From an uncultured Lachnospiraceae bacterium (GTDB lineage: Bacteria > Bacillota > Clostridia > Lachnospirales > Lachnospiraceae), in assembly GCA_947628045.1 (NCBI GenBank), contig CANQYP010000004.1, forward strand, positions 1 to 41,760: DNA of 41,760 nt, given 5' to 3'. A program made the translations under genes and the position numbers. Of this stretch, positions 9,468 through 17,857 are shown in pieces. Below the pieces are notes generated by a model. It was not told the DNA's origin and ran no database searches. It saw only the letters and a program-made list of their open reading frames with translations. Within the stretch, counting starts at the first letter, position 1; each line of letters starts with the position of its first letter.

Positions 9468-10458
9468 GTATGTTCTCCTTAATGACGAGGAATAAAAGCT
9501 CCATCGTCAGATCAAAATTTACGTGCGCGTCCAGGCGCGCCTTGGCGCATTCGATCGCGTTCATGACCTCCTCGACGCCCTCGTACGAGCAGTAGCTGAC
9601 CGTGTCCCGGATCGTCCGGAGCTCGTCTCGAAAGACAATGCCGTCCGCGTCGCGCGTCGCCTTAAAATATACCATATCCCGGTACCAGAGCGCAAGGATA
9701 TCCAGATAGTCCTGCATGGTGACCTTGTACGCCTGCACTTCTTTTATATAGTCGATCAGCTCGCTGATCCGCATCTTTCCGGCGTTTCGGATCAGCATCA
9801 TCGCCGAGTCCCGGATCGCGGCAAAATCCTCCGAGGAGGCGAGCCGCACCGCCTTGCCGATGTTGCCCTGCGCGAACGCAACGCAGATATCCGCCTGATA
9901 GTCCGGCACATGGAGCTGCTCCATCAGATATTCCTTAACCTGCTCGTTCGGCACCGGGCGCAAATGCAGCACGACGCAGCGGGAGCGGATCGTATCGATG
10001 AGCACCTGTTCATTCGAGACCATCAGTATGATGACTACGTATTCCGGCGGCTCCTCGAGCGTCTTCAGGATCGCATTCTGCGCCTGAACCGTCAGCTTTT
10101 CCGCCTCCGGAATGATATAGATCTTGTATTTTCCATTGTAAGGGCGGACCTGTATATCGTTGGTCAGCTGCAGCCTCACATCGTCCACGCCGATGCTCGT
10201 CGGTTTCTCATGACGGACGTATATGATGTCGGGATGCGTGCCGCTCGCCGCCTGATGGCAGGAATGGCATTCTCCGCACGGACGCCCGTCCGGCGCCTCG
10301 CACTGCAGCGTCATGGCAAACGCGTCCGCCAGACGCTTTTTCCCCGTCCCCTTTTCGCCGGAGAAAATGTATGCATGGCTGACCTTCCCGGTCTCTATCG
10401 CGCGCTCGAGATGCGCGATCTCCTGCTTATGCCCAATCATGTCCTTAAATCCTGCCAT
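9460..10458 (-). CDS. holB: DNA polymerase III delta' subunit
   Basis: MAGFKDMIGHKQEIAHLERAI..SHAYIFSGEKGTGKKRLADAFA; zinc-binding CxxCxxC; NAILKTLEEPPEYVVIIL. Confidence 0.94.
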   Translation of the reverse strand: MAGFKDMIGHKQEIAHLERAIETGKVSHAYIFSGEKGTGKKRLADAFAMTLQCEAPDGRPCGECHSCHQAASGTHPDIIYVRHEKPTSIGVDDVRLQLTNDIQVRPYNGKYKIYIIPEAEKLTVQAQNAILKTLEEPPEYVVIILMVSNEQVLIDTIRSRCVVLHLRPVPNEQVKEYLMEQLHVPDYQADICVAFAQGNIGKAVRLASSEDFAAIRDSAMMLIRNAGKMRISELIDYIKEVQAYKVTMQDYLDILALWYRDMVYFKATRDADGIVFRDELRTIRDTVSYCSYEGVEEVMNAIECAKARLDAHVNFDLTMELLFLVIKENIHG

Positions 10459-10460
10459 AG

Positions 10461-10625
10461 CCTGTCTCCTTAAATCTGTGCCGCCCGGCTCTGCCGGAAC
10501 CGGCTGCCTGCCTTCCTGCCGATCCTTACAACCTGCCTCCTCAAGTCTGTGCTATTTGGCTCTGTCGAGATCGGCTGGCTGCCTTCCTGACCATTTTTAT
10601 AGCTTGTCTCCTCAAATCCGTGCCC
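10461..10625. repeat. Degenerate 71-bp tandem repeat (2.3 copies) between gmk and holB
   Basis: cctgtctccttaaatctgtgcc (10461), cctgcctcctcaagtctgtgct (10532), cttgtctcctcaaatccgtgcc (10603). Confidence 0.85.
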
Positions 10626-10706
10626 TGTGAATGGTCGTCCGCCGTCTTCGCGAACAGTATAGCACATTTTCATGCCCTTGTGAAGTATCGCAGCCACCCG
10701 GTTCTC

Positions 10707-11303
10707 TTAAGATTTTATTAGAGCCGCGATGAAAGACGCCACCTCGTCCATGCAAATCTGCCGGTCGTCGTCATTGCGGAAACGGCGCGTGATCCCGGCG
10801 GCGCGAATGTTCTCCTCGGAGAAATCCTTCTGGTCGGCGAGAAAGCGCCGGCACATTTCCTCGTACTTCGGGACTGCCTGTTTCCGCTCGCGTTTCAGCG
10901 CGCGCTCCAGGCGGTTGCCGTCGTCTACCTCGATGTAGATCGGCACCACGCGGTCAGCTCCGTAGTATGCCCGCACCTTCTGGAACGACACCAGCGTGCC
11001 GAGCGCAAGGTAATCATAGCGGTCCATATCGATCTTGTCGCCGTCCGCGGTGAAATAATACCATTTCCCGTACACGGTATCATACTCCCGCAGCTCGATC
11101 ACCTGCCCCTGCTCCTGCATCCGGCGCAGCTTTTCCACCGTCACAAAATGATACTGCACGCCGTCCGTCTCCTTCGCGCGGATCGGGCGCGTCGTGTACA
11201 TGATGAACGGTCTCAGCCCGAGTTCCTTTCGCGCGAGCACCTCTTCATAAATAGTATCTTTCCCCGATGAGCTCTTGCCCATCACATAAAATAATTTTCC
11301 CAT
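10707..11303 (-). CDS. gmk: Guanylate kinase-like protein
   Basis: MGKLFYVMGKSSSGKDTIYEEVLA P-loop, MYTTRPIRAKETDGVQYHFV; ATG at 11303 within the longer ORF. Confidence 0.85.
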   Translation of the reverse strand: MGKLFYVMGKSSSGKDTIYEEVLARKELGLRPFIMYTTRPIRAKETDGVQYHFVTVEKLRRMQEQGQVIELREYDTVYGKWYYFTADGDKIDMDRYDYLALGTLVSFQKVRAYYGADRVVPIYIEVDDGNRLERALKRERKQAVPKYEEMCRRFLADQKDFSEENIRAAGITRRFRNDDDRQICMDEVASFIAALIKS

Positions 11304-11370
11304 GCAAGAAAAACCTCTCCACAAAACGCCATAGTATAAAACCGCCGGTTGCCGTCCGCGCGGTGTTCAG

Positions 11371-11510
11371 ACTTTGTCCGTGCTAATCTGACACATGATT
11401 TTCAGACTTTGTCCGCGCCGGTTCGGCGCACGATTTTAAGAATCTGTCCACTCCAGTTCGGCGTATGATTTTCATACTTTGTCTGCGCCGATTCGGCGCA
11501 CGACCCGGAT
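11371..11510. repeat. 35-bp tandem repeat (4 copies) duplicating the 3' end of the decarboxylase gene
   Basis: actttgtccg/aatctgtcca/actttgtctg anchors at 11371, 11406, 11441 and 11476, exactly 35 bp apart; the unit includes the last codons (RRIGADKV-stop). Confidence 0.92.
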
Positions 11511-13289
11511 CCGTTCCCCGGCGGGATCCGCCAGCCCCCGCAGCACAAGCCCGGCGTCCCGCTCTTCCCGCAGCCGCTGCAACAGCTCCTCCGAGATGCG
11601 CTCACCCGGAACAAGCAGCGGAATCCCCGGCGGATAGAGATAGACGTACTCGGCGGATACGCGCCCCGCGCTCCCGGCAAGCAAAACTTCCTCGGACGGA
11701 CTCTCCTCCGCCTCCCGAATGCGCAGGACTTCCTCTCCATGCGGGTATCGCGCTCCCTGCGCCGCCCTGCCCGTGCTCCGGGCGGCGTTTTCCTTTTCGG
11801 CAATCTCCGAGTGTGACACAACAGAATCCAGCTCTGCCCTGCCCATGCCCTCGGCAGCGTTTTCCTTTTCGGTAATCTCCGAGTGCGCCGCAGCGGAATC
11901 CAGCTCTGCCCTGCCCGTGCCCTCGGCAGCGTTTTCCTTTTCGGCAATCTCTGAATGCGGCGCAACGGAATCCAGCCCTGCGTCGATCGCAAGCAGCGCT
12001 GCCGTCAGCCGGTCGAATCCCTCCTGCGTGTCCGCTACGGTCATGAGCGCCGTGACATAACCTGCCGCCGCCATCTCCGGCTCCAGATGATATCGCTCGC
12101 GCAAAAGATCCGCAAGCGCCGGTCCGGTCAGCGAGGACCGTCCGGTGGAGATCAGCACTTTCGAGCGATCAAACGCGTAGATCATCTCATGTCCCCGCGA
12201 TTCCATATATTCTAAATCTGCCGGGACAAGCCGCAGCACACGCATTTTCCTCAGCTCGCCCCGCATCTGCTCCAGCCGCCCGGCAAACGCGTCAAACAGC
12301 GCGCTGCCACGCTCCTCCAACAACCGAATGCAGGCGTCCATTCCAGCCATCAGCACATAGCTCGGGCTGCTGGTCTGGTAGATATCCAGATATTTTCTGA
12401 GTTTCCCGCGGTCCACCCTGCCGCCCTGCACATGCAGCAGCGCCGTCTGGGTCAGCGAAGGGAGCGTCTTGTGCAGACTGTTGATCACGATGTCCGCCCC
12501 GCACGAAAGCGCCGACTCCGGGAAATACGAATGCAGCCCGAAATGCGCCCCATGCGCCTCGTCCACGATCAGCGCCGCGCCCGCGTCATGCGCGATCTCC
12601 GCGATTGCGCGAATGTCCGAGACCACGCCGTCGTAGGTCGGGGATGTGACAAGCACCGCCCGGATATCCGAGTGCTGCCGCAGAACTTCCCGCACTTCCT
12701 CCGGGCAGATGCTCCCGTAAATTCTGCACGCGGCATTCCCCCGCCGTTTCCCGTCGGAAACATCGTGCGCGTTTCCTGCCTGGACTCCCTCGTCCAAAAC
12801 ATTCTGCAAATTTCCCGCCAAGGCTCTCTCGCCCAAAACACCCTGCGCGTTTCCCGCCAAGGCTCTCTTGCCCGAATAACTCCACGCATTTCCCGCCGTC
12901 TCACCCATCTCCAGGATCGGCGGATAGACATACGTCACCCGCAGGTCATTCAAATACGCGGCATGGTAGCACGACCTGTGGCTGTTGCGCGCCATCAGGA
13001 GCCCGCCGCCTCTCGTCGTCGACGCCGCGACCGCCGCCAGAATCCCGCAGGTGCTCCCATTTACCAGATAATACGTCTCCTCCGCGCCGTACAGCCTCGC
13101 CGCGCGCTGCTGCGCCTCCAGCAGGATCCCCTGCGCATGGTGCAGATCGTCAAACCCATCGATCTCCGTGATGTCGATTGCAAACGGATCCCCGAAATGC
13201 CGAACCCTTCTCTTGTGACCCGGCATGTGCAGAGGATAAAAATCGGACGCGCCGTACTGATTCAGTTTGTCGAGCAAATATTCGGACAT
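11472..13289 (-). CDS. Orn/Lys/Arg decarboxylase-family (YaaO-like) PLP enzyme with repeat insertions
   Basis: LHMPGHKRR, NGSTCGILAA, PTYDGVVSDI, DEAHGAHFGLH, SLHKTLPSLTQTA; ATG at 13289; synteny with gmk/holB/ricT. Confidence 0.92.
   Translation of the reverse strand: MSEYLLDKLNQYGASDFYPLHMPGHKRRVRHFGDPFAIDITEIDGFDDLHHAQGILLEAQQRAARLYGAEETYYLVNGSTCGILAAVAASTTRGGGLLMARNSHRSCYHAAYLNDLRVTYVYPPILEMGETAGNAWSYSGKRALAGNAQGVLGERALAGNLQNVLDEGVQAGNAHDVSDGKRRGNAACRIYGSICPEEVREVLRQHSDIRAVLVTSPTYDGVVSDIRAIAEIAHDAGAALIVDEAHGAHFGLHSYFPESALSCGADIVINSLHKTLPSLTQTALLHVQGGRVDRGKLRKYLDIYQTSSPSYVLMAGMDACIRLLEERGSALFDAFAGRLEQMRGELRKMRVLRLVPADLEYMESRGHEMIYAFDRSKVLISTGRSSLTGPALADLLRERYHLEPEMAAAGYVTALMTVADTQEGFDRLTAALLAIDAGLDSVAPHSEIAEKENAAEGTGRAELDSAAAHSEITEKENAAEGMGRAELDSVVSHSEIAEKENAARSTGRAAQGARYPHGEEVLRIREAEESPSEEVLLAGSAGRVSAEYVYLYPPGIPLLVPGERISEELLQRLREERDAGLVLRGLADPAGERIRVVRRIGADKV
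11755..11970. repeat. 72-bp in-frame tandem repeat (3 copies) in the decarboxylase C-terminal part
   Basis: LDSVAPHSEIAEKENAAEGTGRAE / LDSAAAHSEITEKENAAEGMGRAE / LDSVVSHSEIAEKENAARSTGRAA. Confidence 0.92.
12745..12895. repeat. 39-bp in-frame repeat (about 4 copies) inside the decarboxylase catalytic region
   Basis: AWSYSGKRALAGN / AQGVLGERALAGN / LQNVLDEGVQAGN / AHDVSDGKRRGN. Confidence 0.88.
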
Positions 13290-13466
13290 TGTCTTCCCCC
13301 TGCACGAACGATTTTCCCATCTGCGCCGCAAATAAACTATACACGAATTATATCGAATCCTCCGCAAAATAGCAAGCCGTTGTTCGCTCTTCCATTTCCC
13401 GCGAATCGGAGTTATAATAAACGAAACGATTGTAAATGTTCCAGAAGAGAAAGGACGTGGATTGTT

Positions 13467-14261
13467 ATGAAACTTGGCTTTATCGGCTGCGGCAATATGG
13501 CGACCGCCCTCATCGGCGGTATCCTGAAGAAAAAGCTGGTCCCCGCGGATCAGATCATCGTCTCCGCGCTACATCAGGAGACTCTCGCAAAAGCCGCCGA
13601 AACTTACGGCGTGCGCACCACAAGCTCCAACTGTGACGTCGCCGAGGCGGAGATCGTCTTCCTCGCGGTCAAGCCGCAATTTTACGAAGAAGTCATCCGT
13701 GAGATCCGCGACTGCGTCACAAAGCGCCAGGTCGTCGTCTCCATCGCCCCCGGCAAATCGATCGCCACGATCACGGACTGGTTCGGCAAGGACGTCAAGC
13801 TGGTCCGCACGATGCCGAACACCCCGGCGATGGTCGGCGAAGGCGTCACCGCCGTGTGTCCCTCTGAGAACGTCACAAAAAAAGAACTCCAGAAAGTCCT
13901 CTCGCTCTTCCAGTCCTGCGGCACAGCCGAGGTCATGCCGGAGCGTCTGCTCGACGCGGTCGTCTCGGTGAGCGGCAGCTCACCCGCCTATGTCTTTATG
14001 CTGATCGAGGCGATGGCGGACGGCGCGGTCCGCGATGGGATCCCGCGCGCACAGGCGTACCGTCTCGCCGCACAGTCCGTGCTCGGCAGCGCAAAGATGG
14101 TGCTCGAGACCGGCAGGCACCCGGGCGAGCTGAAGGACATGGTCTGCTCCCCCGCCGGCACCACGATCGAGGCGGTCGCCGCGCTCGAGGCAGCAGGTTT
14201 CCGCAGCGCGATCCTCGCCGGCATGAAGGCATGCACCGACAAGACAAAAAGAATGGCGTAA
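13467..14261 (+). CDS. proC: Pyrroline-5-carboxylate reductase
   Basis: MKLGFIGCGNMATALIGGIL, RTMPNTPAMVGEGVTAV, SGSSPAYVFMLIEAMADGAVRDGIPR; TATAAT at 13413-13418 upstream. Confidence 0.96.
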   Translation: MKLGFIGCGNMATALIGGILKKKLVPADQIIVSALHQETLAKAAETYGVRTTSSNCDVAEAEIVFLAVKPQFYEEVIREIRDCVTKRQVVVSIAPGKSIATITDWFGKDVKLVRTMPNTPAMVGEGVTAVCPSENVTKKELQKVLSLFQSCGTAEVMPERLLDAVVSVSGSSPAYVFMLIEAMADGAVRDGIPRAQAYRLAAQSVLGSAKMVLETGRHPGELKDMVCSPAGTTIEAVAALEAAGFRSAILAGMKACTDKTKRMA

Positions 14262-14265
14262 AACA

Positions 14266-14306
14266 ATCTTCCCCGGCACGCCCGCAAAACAGGCGCGCCG
14301 GGGAGC
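14266..14306 (-). terminator. Hairpin downstream of the Rpn gene (minus strand), related to the one at 15684
   Basis: cttccccggcacgcccgcaaaacaggcgcgccggggagc; on the minus strand followed by gattgtttta. Could also serve proC. Confidence 0.7.
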
Positions 14307-14350
14307 ATGATTTATCAAACCGTTTCGTTTCAAAAAAGTTTTTCGCCGGA

Positions 14351-15433
14351 TCAATCCGCCGTCCAATATCGTTTTACGTAAGTCTCCGCCTGTTCTGTGG
14401 AAAGCAGATATTTTTCCATAAGTTTCCTCACAGCCGAGTCTTCCGTCTGCCCGAATTCCCGACAGGATTCCACCAGAACCTGAATCCCGTGATCCCTCTC
14501 TGATGATATTCCTCGTTCAATTCCCCGTTCTATCCCCTGTTTGATTCCCCGTTCGATTCCCTGTTCGATTCCCTGCTCGATTCCCCGTTCGATTCCTTGT
14601 TCCAGCCCCTCCCGTTTCGCGTTCTCTCTTTCCTCAATCACGATCTGTTCAAAGCCACTGATCATCTTCTTCTCTCCCTTCTGGAAACATTCCCGGATAA
14701 ACGCCTGCTCCTTCTCACCAAACTTTCCTTCCAGGACATGCGCAAACCAGGTCTCCAACAGGTTCTTCTCCTCCGCCGACAGCTCCGCCACCCGATCCAT
14801 CATTTCCTCTACTGCACGCAGGAAATCTTCTTTCTCTTTCGCACGGTCCAGATAAAAAATGTTATCGATGACCGTGTTGCTGCTCAGGATCAAGTCCTTC
14901 GCCAGTCGCCGCACATCGATCAGGGCGTACTCGAAGTTCACACCGTACTCCCCGAACGCCTCCCCGTCCCGCAGGTAATCCCTGAACCGGCGCAGCGCAG
15001 TCCAGCTCTCTTTTCCATTATACAATACCATAGGAACCACCATCGGAAGGCGGAACTCCTTTCGCTCCCGCTCCTCCTCCGGCACATTCCGAAAATACTG
15101 TTCCCACAGATTCACCATATAAACCAACAGACGGAACGGCATCGTGAAATCCATTCCAGACTGCAATTCCATCAACAAAAACAGGTAGATCTCCTGCTCC
15201 CCGCGCCGGATCCGGCAGATCAAATCAGACTCGTATGTATGAAAATAGTCTGTGACGAACTCCTTATCCACAAACTCAATGTCCTCTTCCCGGACATCCC
15301 GCACCCACGCAAAATCCGTGTATTTCCGCAGCATATGCAGGAGCACGCCGCGGTTCTTAAGCACACGCTTGTAACCTTTATCGTGTGGATTGTTGGTTTT
15401 GTTCTCTGCTAAAATTCCGTTCTCTTCCGGCAT
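14351..15433 (-). CDS. Rpn family (YhgA-like, PD-(D/E)XK) recombination-promoting nuclease/putative transposase
   Basis: YKRVLKNRGVLLHMLRKYTDFAWV, YHTYESDLICRI-like region, VPMVLYNGKESWTA, variable repetitive C-terminus. Confidence 0.88.
   Translation of the reverse strand: MPEENGILAENKTNNPHDKGYKRVLKNRGVLLHMLRKYTDFAWVRDVREEDIEFVDKEFVTDYFHTYESDLICRIRRGEQEIYLFLLMELQSGMDFTMPFRLLVYMVNLWEQYFRNVPEEERERKEFRLPMVVPMVLYNGKESWTALRRFRDYLRDGEAFGEYGVNFEYALIDVRRLAKDLILSSNTVIDNIFYLDRAKEKEDFLRAVEEMMDRVAELSAEEKNLLETWFAHVLEGKFGEKEQAFIRECFQKGEKKMISGFEQIVIEERENAKREGLEQGIERGIEQGIEQGIERGIKQGIERGIERGISSERDHGIQVLVESCREFGQTEDSAVRKLMEKYLLSTEQAETYVKRYWTAD
14505..14610. repeat. 12-bp in-frame repeat encoding (G-I-E-R/Q)n in the Rpn C-terminus
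   Basis: LEQGIERGIEQGIEQGIERGIKQGIERGIERGI. Confidence 0.92.
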
Positions 15434-15683
15434 ATTCCAAGCCTCCTTCGCGTATAAAGCTGTCTCCCCTTCCCGTTACGGGGTGCCCTGTGGGGATACC
15501 TTGTGAAACAGTATAGCTGTTTATCTTACCCCGCAAGAATCTGTAGGGATATAATAATAAATATATGCAAAGACTTGGAAAAATATGCCATATAAGCAAA
15601 AAAATTTCTTAAGCGATTTTATTTTAACACGACCAAAGGAAAAAAGCCAGCTTATTCACTTACCTGTCTTCCCAAAAAACAAC

Positions 15684-15722
15684 ATTCCCCGGTATGCCCA
15701 CAAACAGGCACGCCGGGGAACA
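15684..15722 (-). terminator. Terminator of the secreted Big2 protein gene
   Basis: ttccccggtatgcccacaaacaggcacgccggggaa; on the minus strand followed by tgttgtttttt. Confidence 0.8.
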
Positions 15723-15726
15723 CAGA

Positions 15727-17178
15727 TCATTTGACTTTTATCGTTATTTTAGACCCTTTCTTTCCACATCTCACAATAATGGTCGTCTTGCCAGCTTTTT
15801 TAGCTTTTATGATTCCCTTTGCATTCACAGTTGCTACTTTTTTATTGGAAGATTTGAACGACACTTTCTTGTTTTTCGGTACGCCTTTGGCTTTAACCTT
15901 CAGTTTCTGCCCCTTCTTCACGTTCACTTTTTTCTTCGAGTTAAGTTTGACCTGAATCGTTTTCATGCTCTCGACCGGTGCGCTTACCTCGGAAGATGGC
16001 GTTTCCGTGGGCGCGGTTACTCCAGAAGATGCATTTCCACTTGATGTGTTTGTCCCGGAAGGCACATTTCCGGCTGGCGCGTTCGCCCCATCGGTTTTAC
16101 TTGGCTCGGTTTCGGCGAGCTTTTCGATAGCTGCGGTTTCCGTCGTCCCACACACGGAGCAGGTTCTTTGTTTCGTTCCCGTCTTCGTTGTCGTCGGCTG
16201 CTCGACTACCGTCCAGTCTCCGTATGTATGGTTTCCGGTAGCCGGAATCGCCGTAGACGCCTCTTTCTGCCCGCAGATCGTGCATTCCTGATGCTGGCTG
16301 CCCGCCTTTCCGCAAGTCGGCTCCTGGTCGATCACCGTCTCATACTCATGCTCGCATTCCTTTGGTTTCGGAACAATGCCGCTGACCGTGATTTGAACAT
16401 CTACCGGGTAATTTTTCCATTCCTGATCATTTGTTGAAATCCTTATGGAATAGGTTCCATTTTCCTCCACATCAAAATCTGCGATTACACTTTTATTGGA
16501 ATAAAATTCTTCATCTTTAATATTGCCCGTCGTGCTAACATCTTTCACCCAGCGGTAAAATGTACCGGTTCCCATCGCTGATGTGCAATGCAATGCTGCG
16601 GACGCACAATCCTGTGCCAAAGATGCCTTTACCGAAAGGACACTTGAAGAAGGCATAAAATAAGCATAGACAGATATCGTATTAGCAATCCCGTATGTTG
16701 CCGGAGATACATAATAGACACCTTCATCCAGATAGTATCCCCATCGCGTCATTGTTGTATTTCCAATAGACCATTCGTAATATTGTGCGTTAACTTGTTT
16801 TGTAAGCAATGAATTCGCATACACTCCAACTTCAGCAGGATATGTTGTGTCCATAATTATCCAACCTTTTTCAGGCACGGTAATCGTTGTCCAATCATTC
16901 CATTCCGCATTGTAAAATATTAAACCGGTACCCTGAACCTCCAAGCCATCGATCTCACTCGGTCTGGAGATCGTTTTCATTTCGTTGACGGTCGGATTCC
17001 CATATTTGCCGGGGCTGACCGTTGCCGTCCCACTCTCGGCGATACTCCCCGGTGCAGACGCACCCGGCGAAGAGAGCGGTATCCCACCTGATGCCGCCGC
17101 ATTCACTGCAAATGAAAAGCATAAAATGAAAGTCAATAAAACCATAATATTCACAGAAAATCTTTTTAACAGTTTCAT
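15727..17178 (-). CDS. Secreted/cell-surface protein with Cys-rich repeats and C-terminal Big2 (Ig-like) domain
   Basis: Signal peptide MKLLKRFSVNIMVLLTFILCFSFAVNAAA; CEHEYETVIDQEPTCGKAGSQHQECTICG; C-terminal SFKSSNKKVATVNAKGIIKAKKAGKTTIIV; RBS ggagg before ATG at 17178. Confidence 0.88.
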   Translation of the reverse strand: MKLLKRFSVNIMVLLTFILCFSFAVNAAASGGIPLSSPGASAPGSIAESGTATVSPGKYGNPTVNEMKTISRPSEIDGLEVQGTGLIFYNAEWNDWTTITVPEKGWIIMDTTYPAEVGVYANSLLTKQVNAQYYEWSIGNTTMTRWGYYLDEGVYYVSPATYGIANTISVYAYFMPSSSVLSVKASLAQDCASAALHCTSAMGTGTFYRWVKDVSTTGNIKDEEFYSNKSVIADFDVEENGTYSIRISTNDQEWKNYPVDVQITVSGIVPKPKECEHEYETVIDQEPTCGKAGSQHQECTICGQKEASTAIPATGNHTYGDWTVVEQPTTTKTGTKQRTCSVCGTTETAAIEKLAETEPSKTDGANAPAGNVPSGTNTSSGNASSGVTAPTETPSSEVSAPVESMKTIQVKLNSKKKVNVKKGQKLKVKAKGVPKNKKVSFKSSNKKVATVNAKGIIKAKKAGKTTIIVRCGKKGSKITIKVK

Positions 17179-17215
17179 ATACAAAAATCCTCCTTTTCCC
17201 TCATAAACTTGCTAT

Positions 17216-17301
17216 CGTATTGCTCCGGTCAAACCTCCGGTTCGTCTTCGGTCATAAGAGAAAACCCTAGCCGGTGCTGCCAGCAATACGAACATTTGAC
17301 C
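17216..17301 (-). ncRNA. Candidate structured 5' leader RNA with two interleaved (pseudoknot-order) helices
   Basis: Minus strand: GGTCAAA (17301-17295)/TTTGACC (17233-17227) and CGTATTGCT (17290-17282)/AGCAATACG (17224-17216) in order a-b-a'-b'; lies in a ~200-nt 5' UTR. Confidence 0.45.
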
Positions 17302-17385
17302 CTATCCATGTATACCTCATACTGATTTTCACCTTCCTTCCAAACACTACCTGCTGCATTTCGTTTCACTTTCATTCAAGTCTTT

Positions 17386-17414
17386 ATAATTCTAACAGAT
17401 TTATATTAATTCTT
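17386..17414 (-). promoter_or_regulatory. Operator-like repeat copy 2, overlapping the promoter
   Basis: AAGAATTAATATAAATCTgttaGAATTAT; copy in opposite orientation at 17858-17886. Confidence 0.55.
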
Positions 17415-17417
17415 CAA
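17389..17417 (-). promoter_or_regulatory. SigmaA-type promoter of the secreted protein gene
   Basis: Minus strand TTGAAG (17417-17412), 17 bp, TAGAAT (17394-17389). Confidence 0.6.
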
Positions 17418-17459
17418 GACCTATATTTAGACAAAAAGAAAGAACATCTGCGATTACTT

Positions 17460-17784
17460 CTATTTCTCAGATGTCTCGATCAAAACCCGAACTACCTCGA
17501 GTATCCTTCGTTTCTCTTTTTCAGACACTTGTCCTAACATTTTATACAGCTCATTTGACGTCAGCTGCGAAGAAACGCGCAGCACATCTCTCAACAAATA
17601 GTCTGCGTTTATCTCCAATATATTGGCAATCCGGACAAACGTATCCAGACGGGGAGATTTTACTCCTCTTTCAATCACGCTGACATGCTGCACGCTCAAG
17701 TTCAATTTCTCGGCTAATTGTTCCTGTGTATAACCTCTGCTTTCCCGAATCTCTTTTATTCTGCGCCCAATTTGTTTATTATCC
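17460..17784 (-). CDS. XRE family helix-turn-helix transcriptional regulator
   Basis: IGRRIKEIRESRGYTQEQLAEKLNLSVQHVSVIERGVKSPRLDTFVRIANILEINADYLL; likely start ATG at 17784 (MDNKQ). Confidence 0.93.
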
Positions 17785-17857
17785 ATCTCTAACTCCATCA
17801 GAAATCAATCTTTTGGAATTAGTATAATTCTTATTGTTTTTTCAATACAGAATCTTA

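Noticed and set aside
8004-9482. 492-aa plus-strand ORF over ricT
   Set aside because: Antisense shadow; its hydrophobic SIVPVFIIPVF repeat is just the complement of the DNKDR codons.
14261-15727. Rpn gene plus flanking hairpins as an insertion sequence
   Set aside because: Hairpins are in direct orientation and act plausibly as terminators; no terminal inverted repeats or target-site duplications found. Rpn proteins are not classical transposases.
17216-17301. Leader RNA as a guanidine-I riboswitch because of CTAGGGTT
   Set aside because: Only this short string resembles ykkC; the ACGGAGG... and GGTCCGAGAG core elements are missing.
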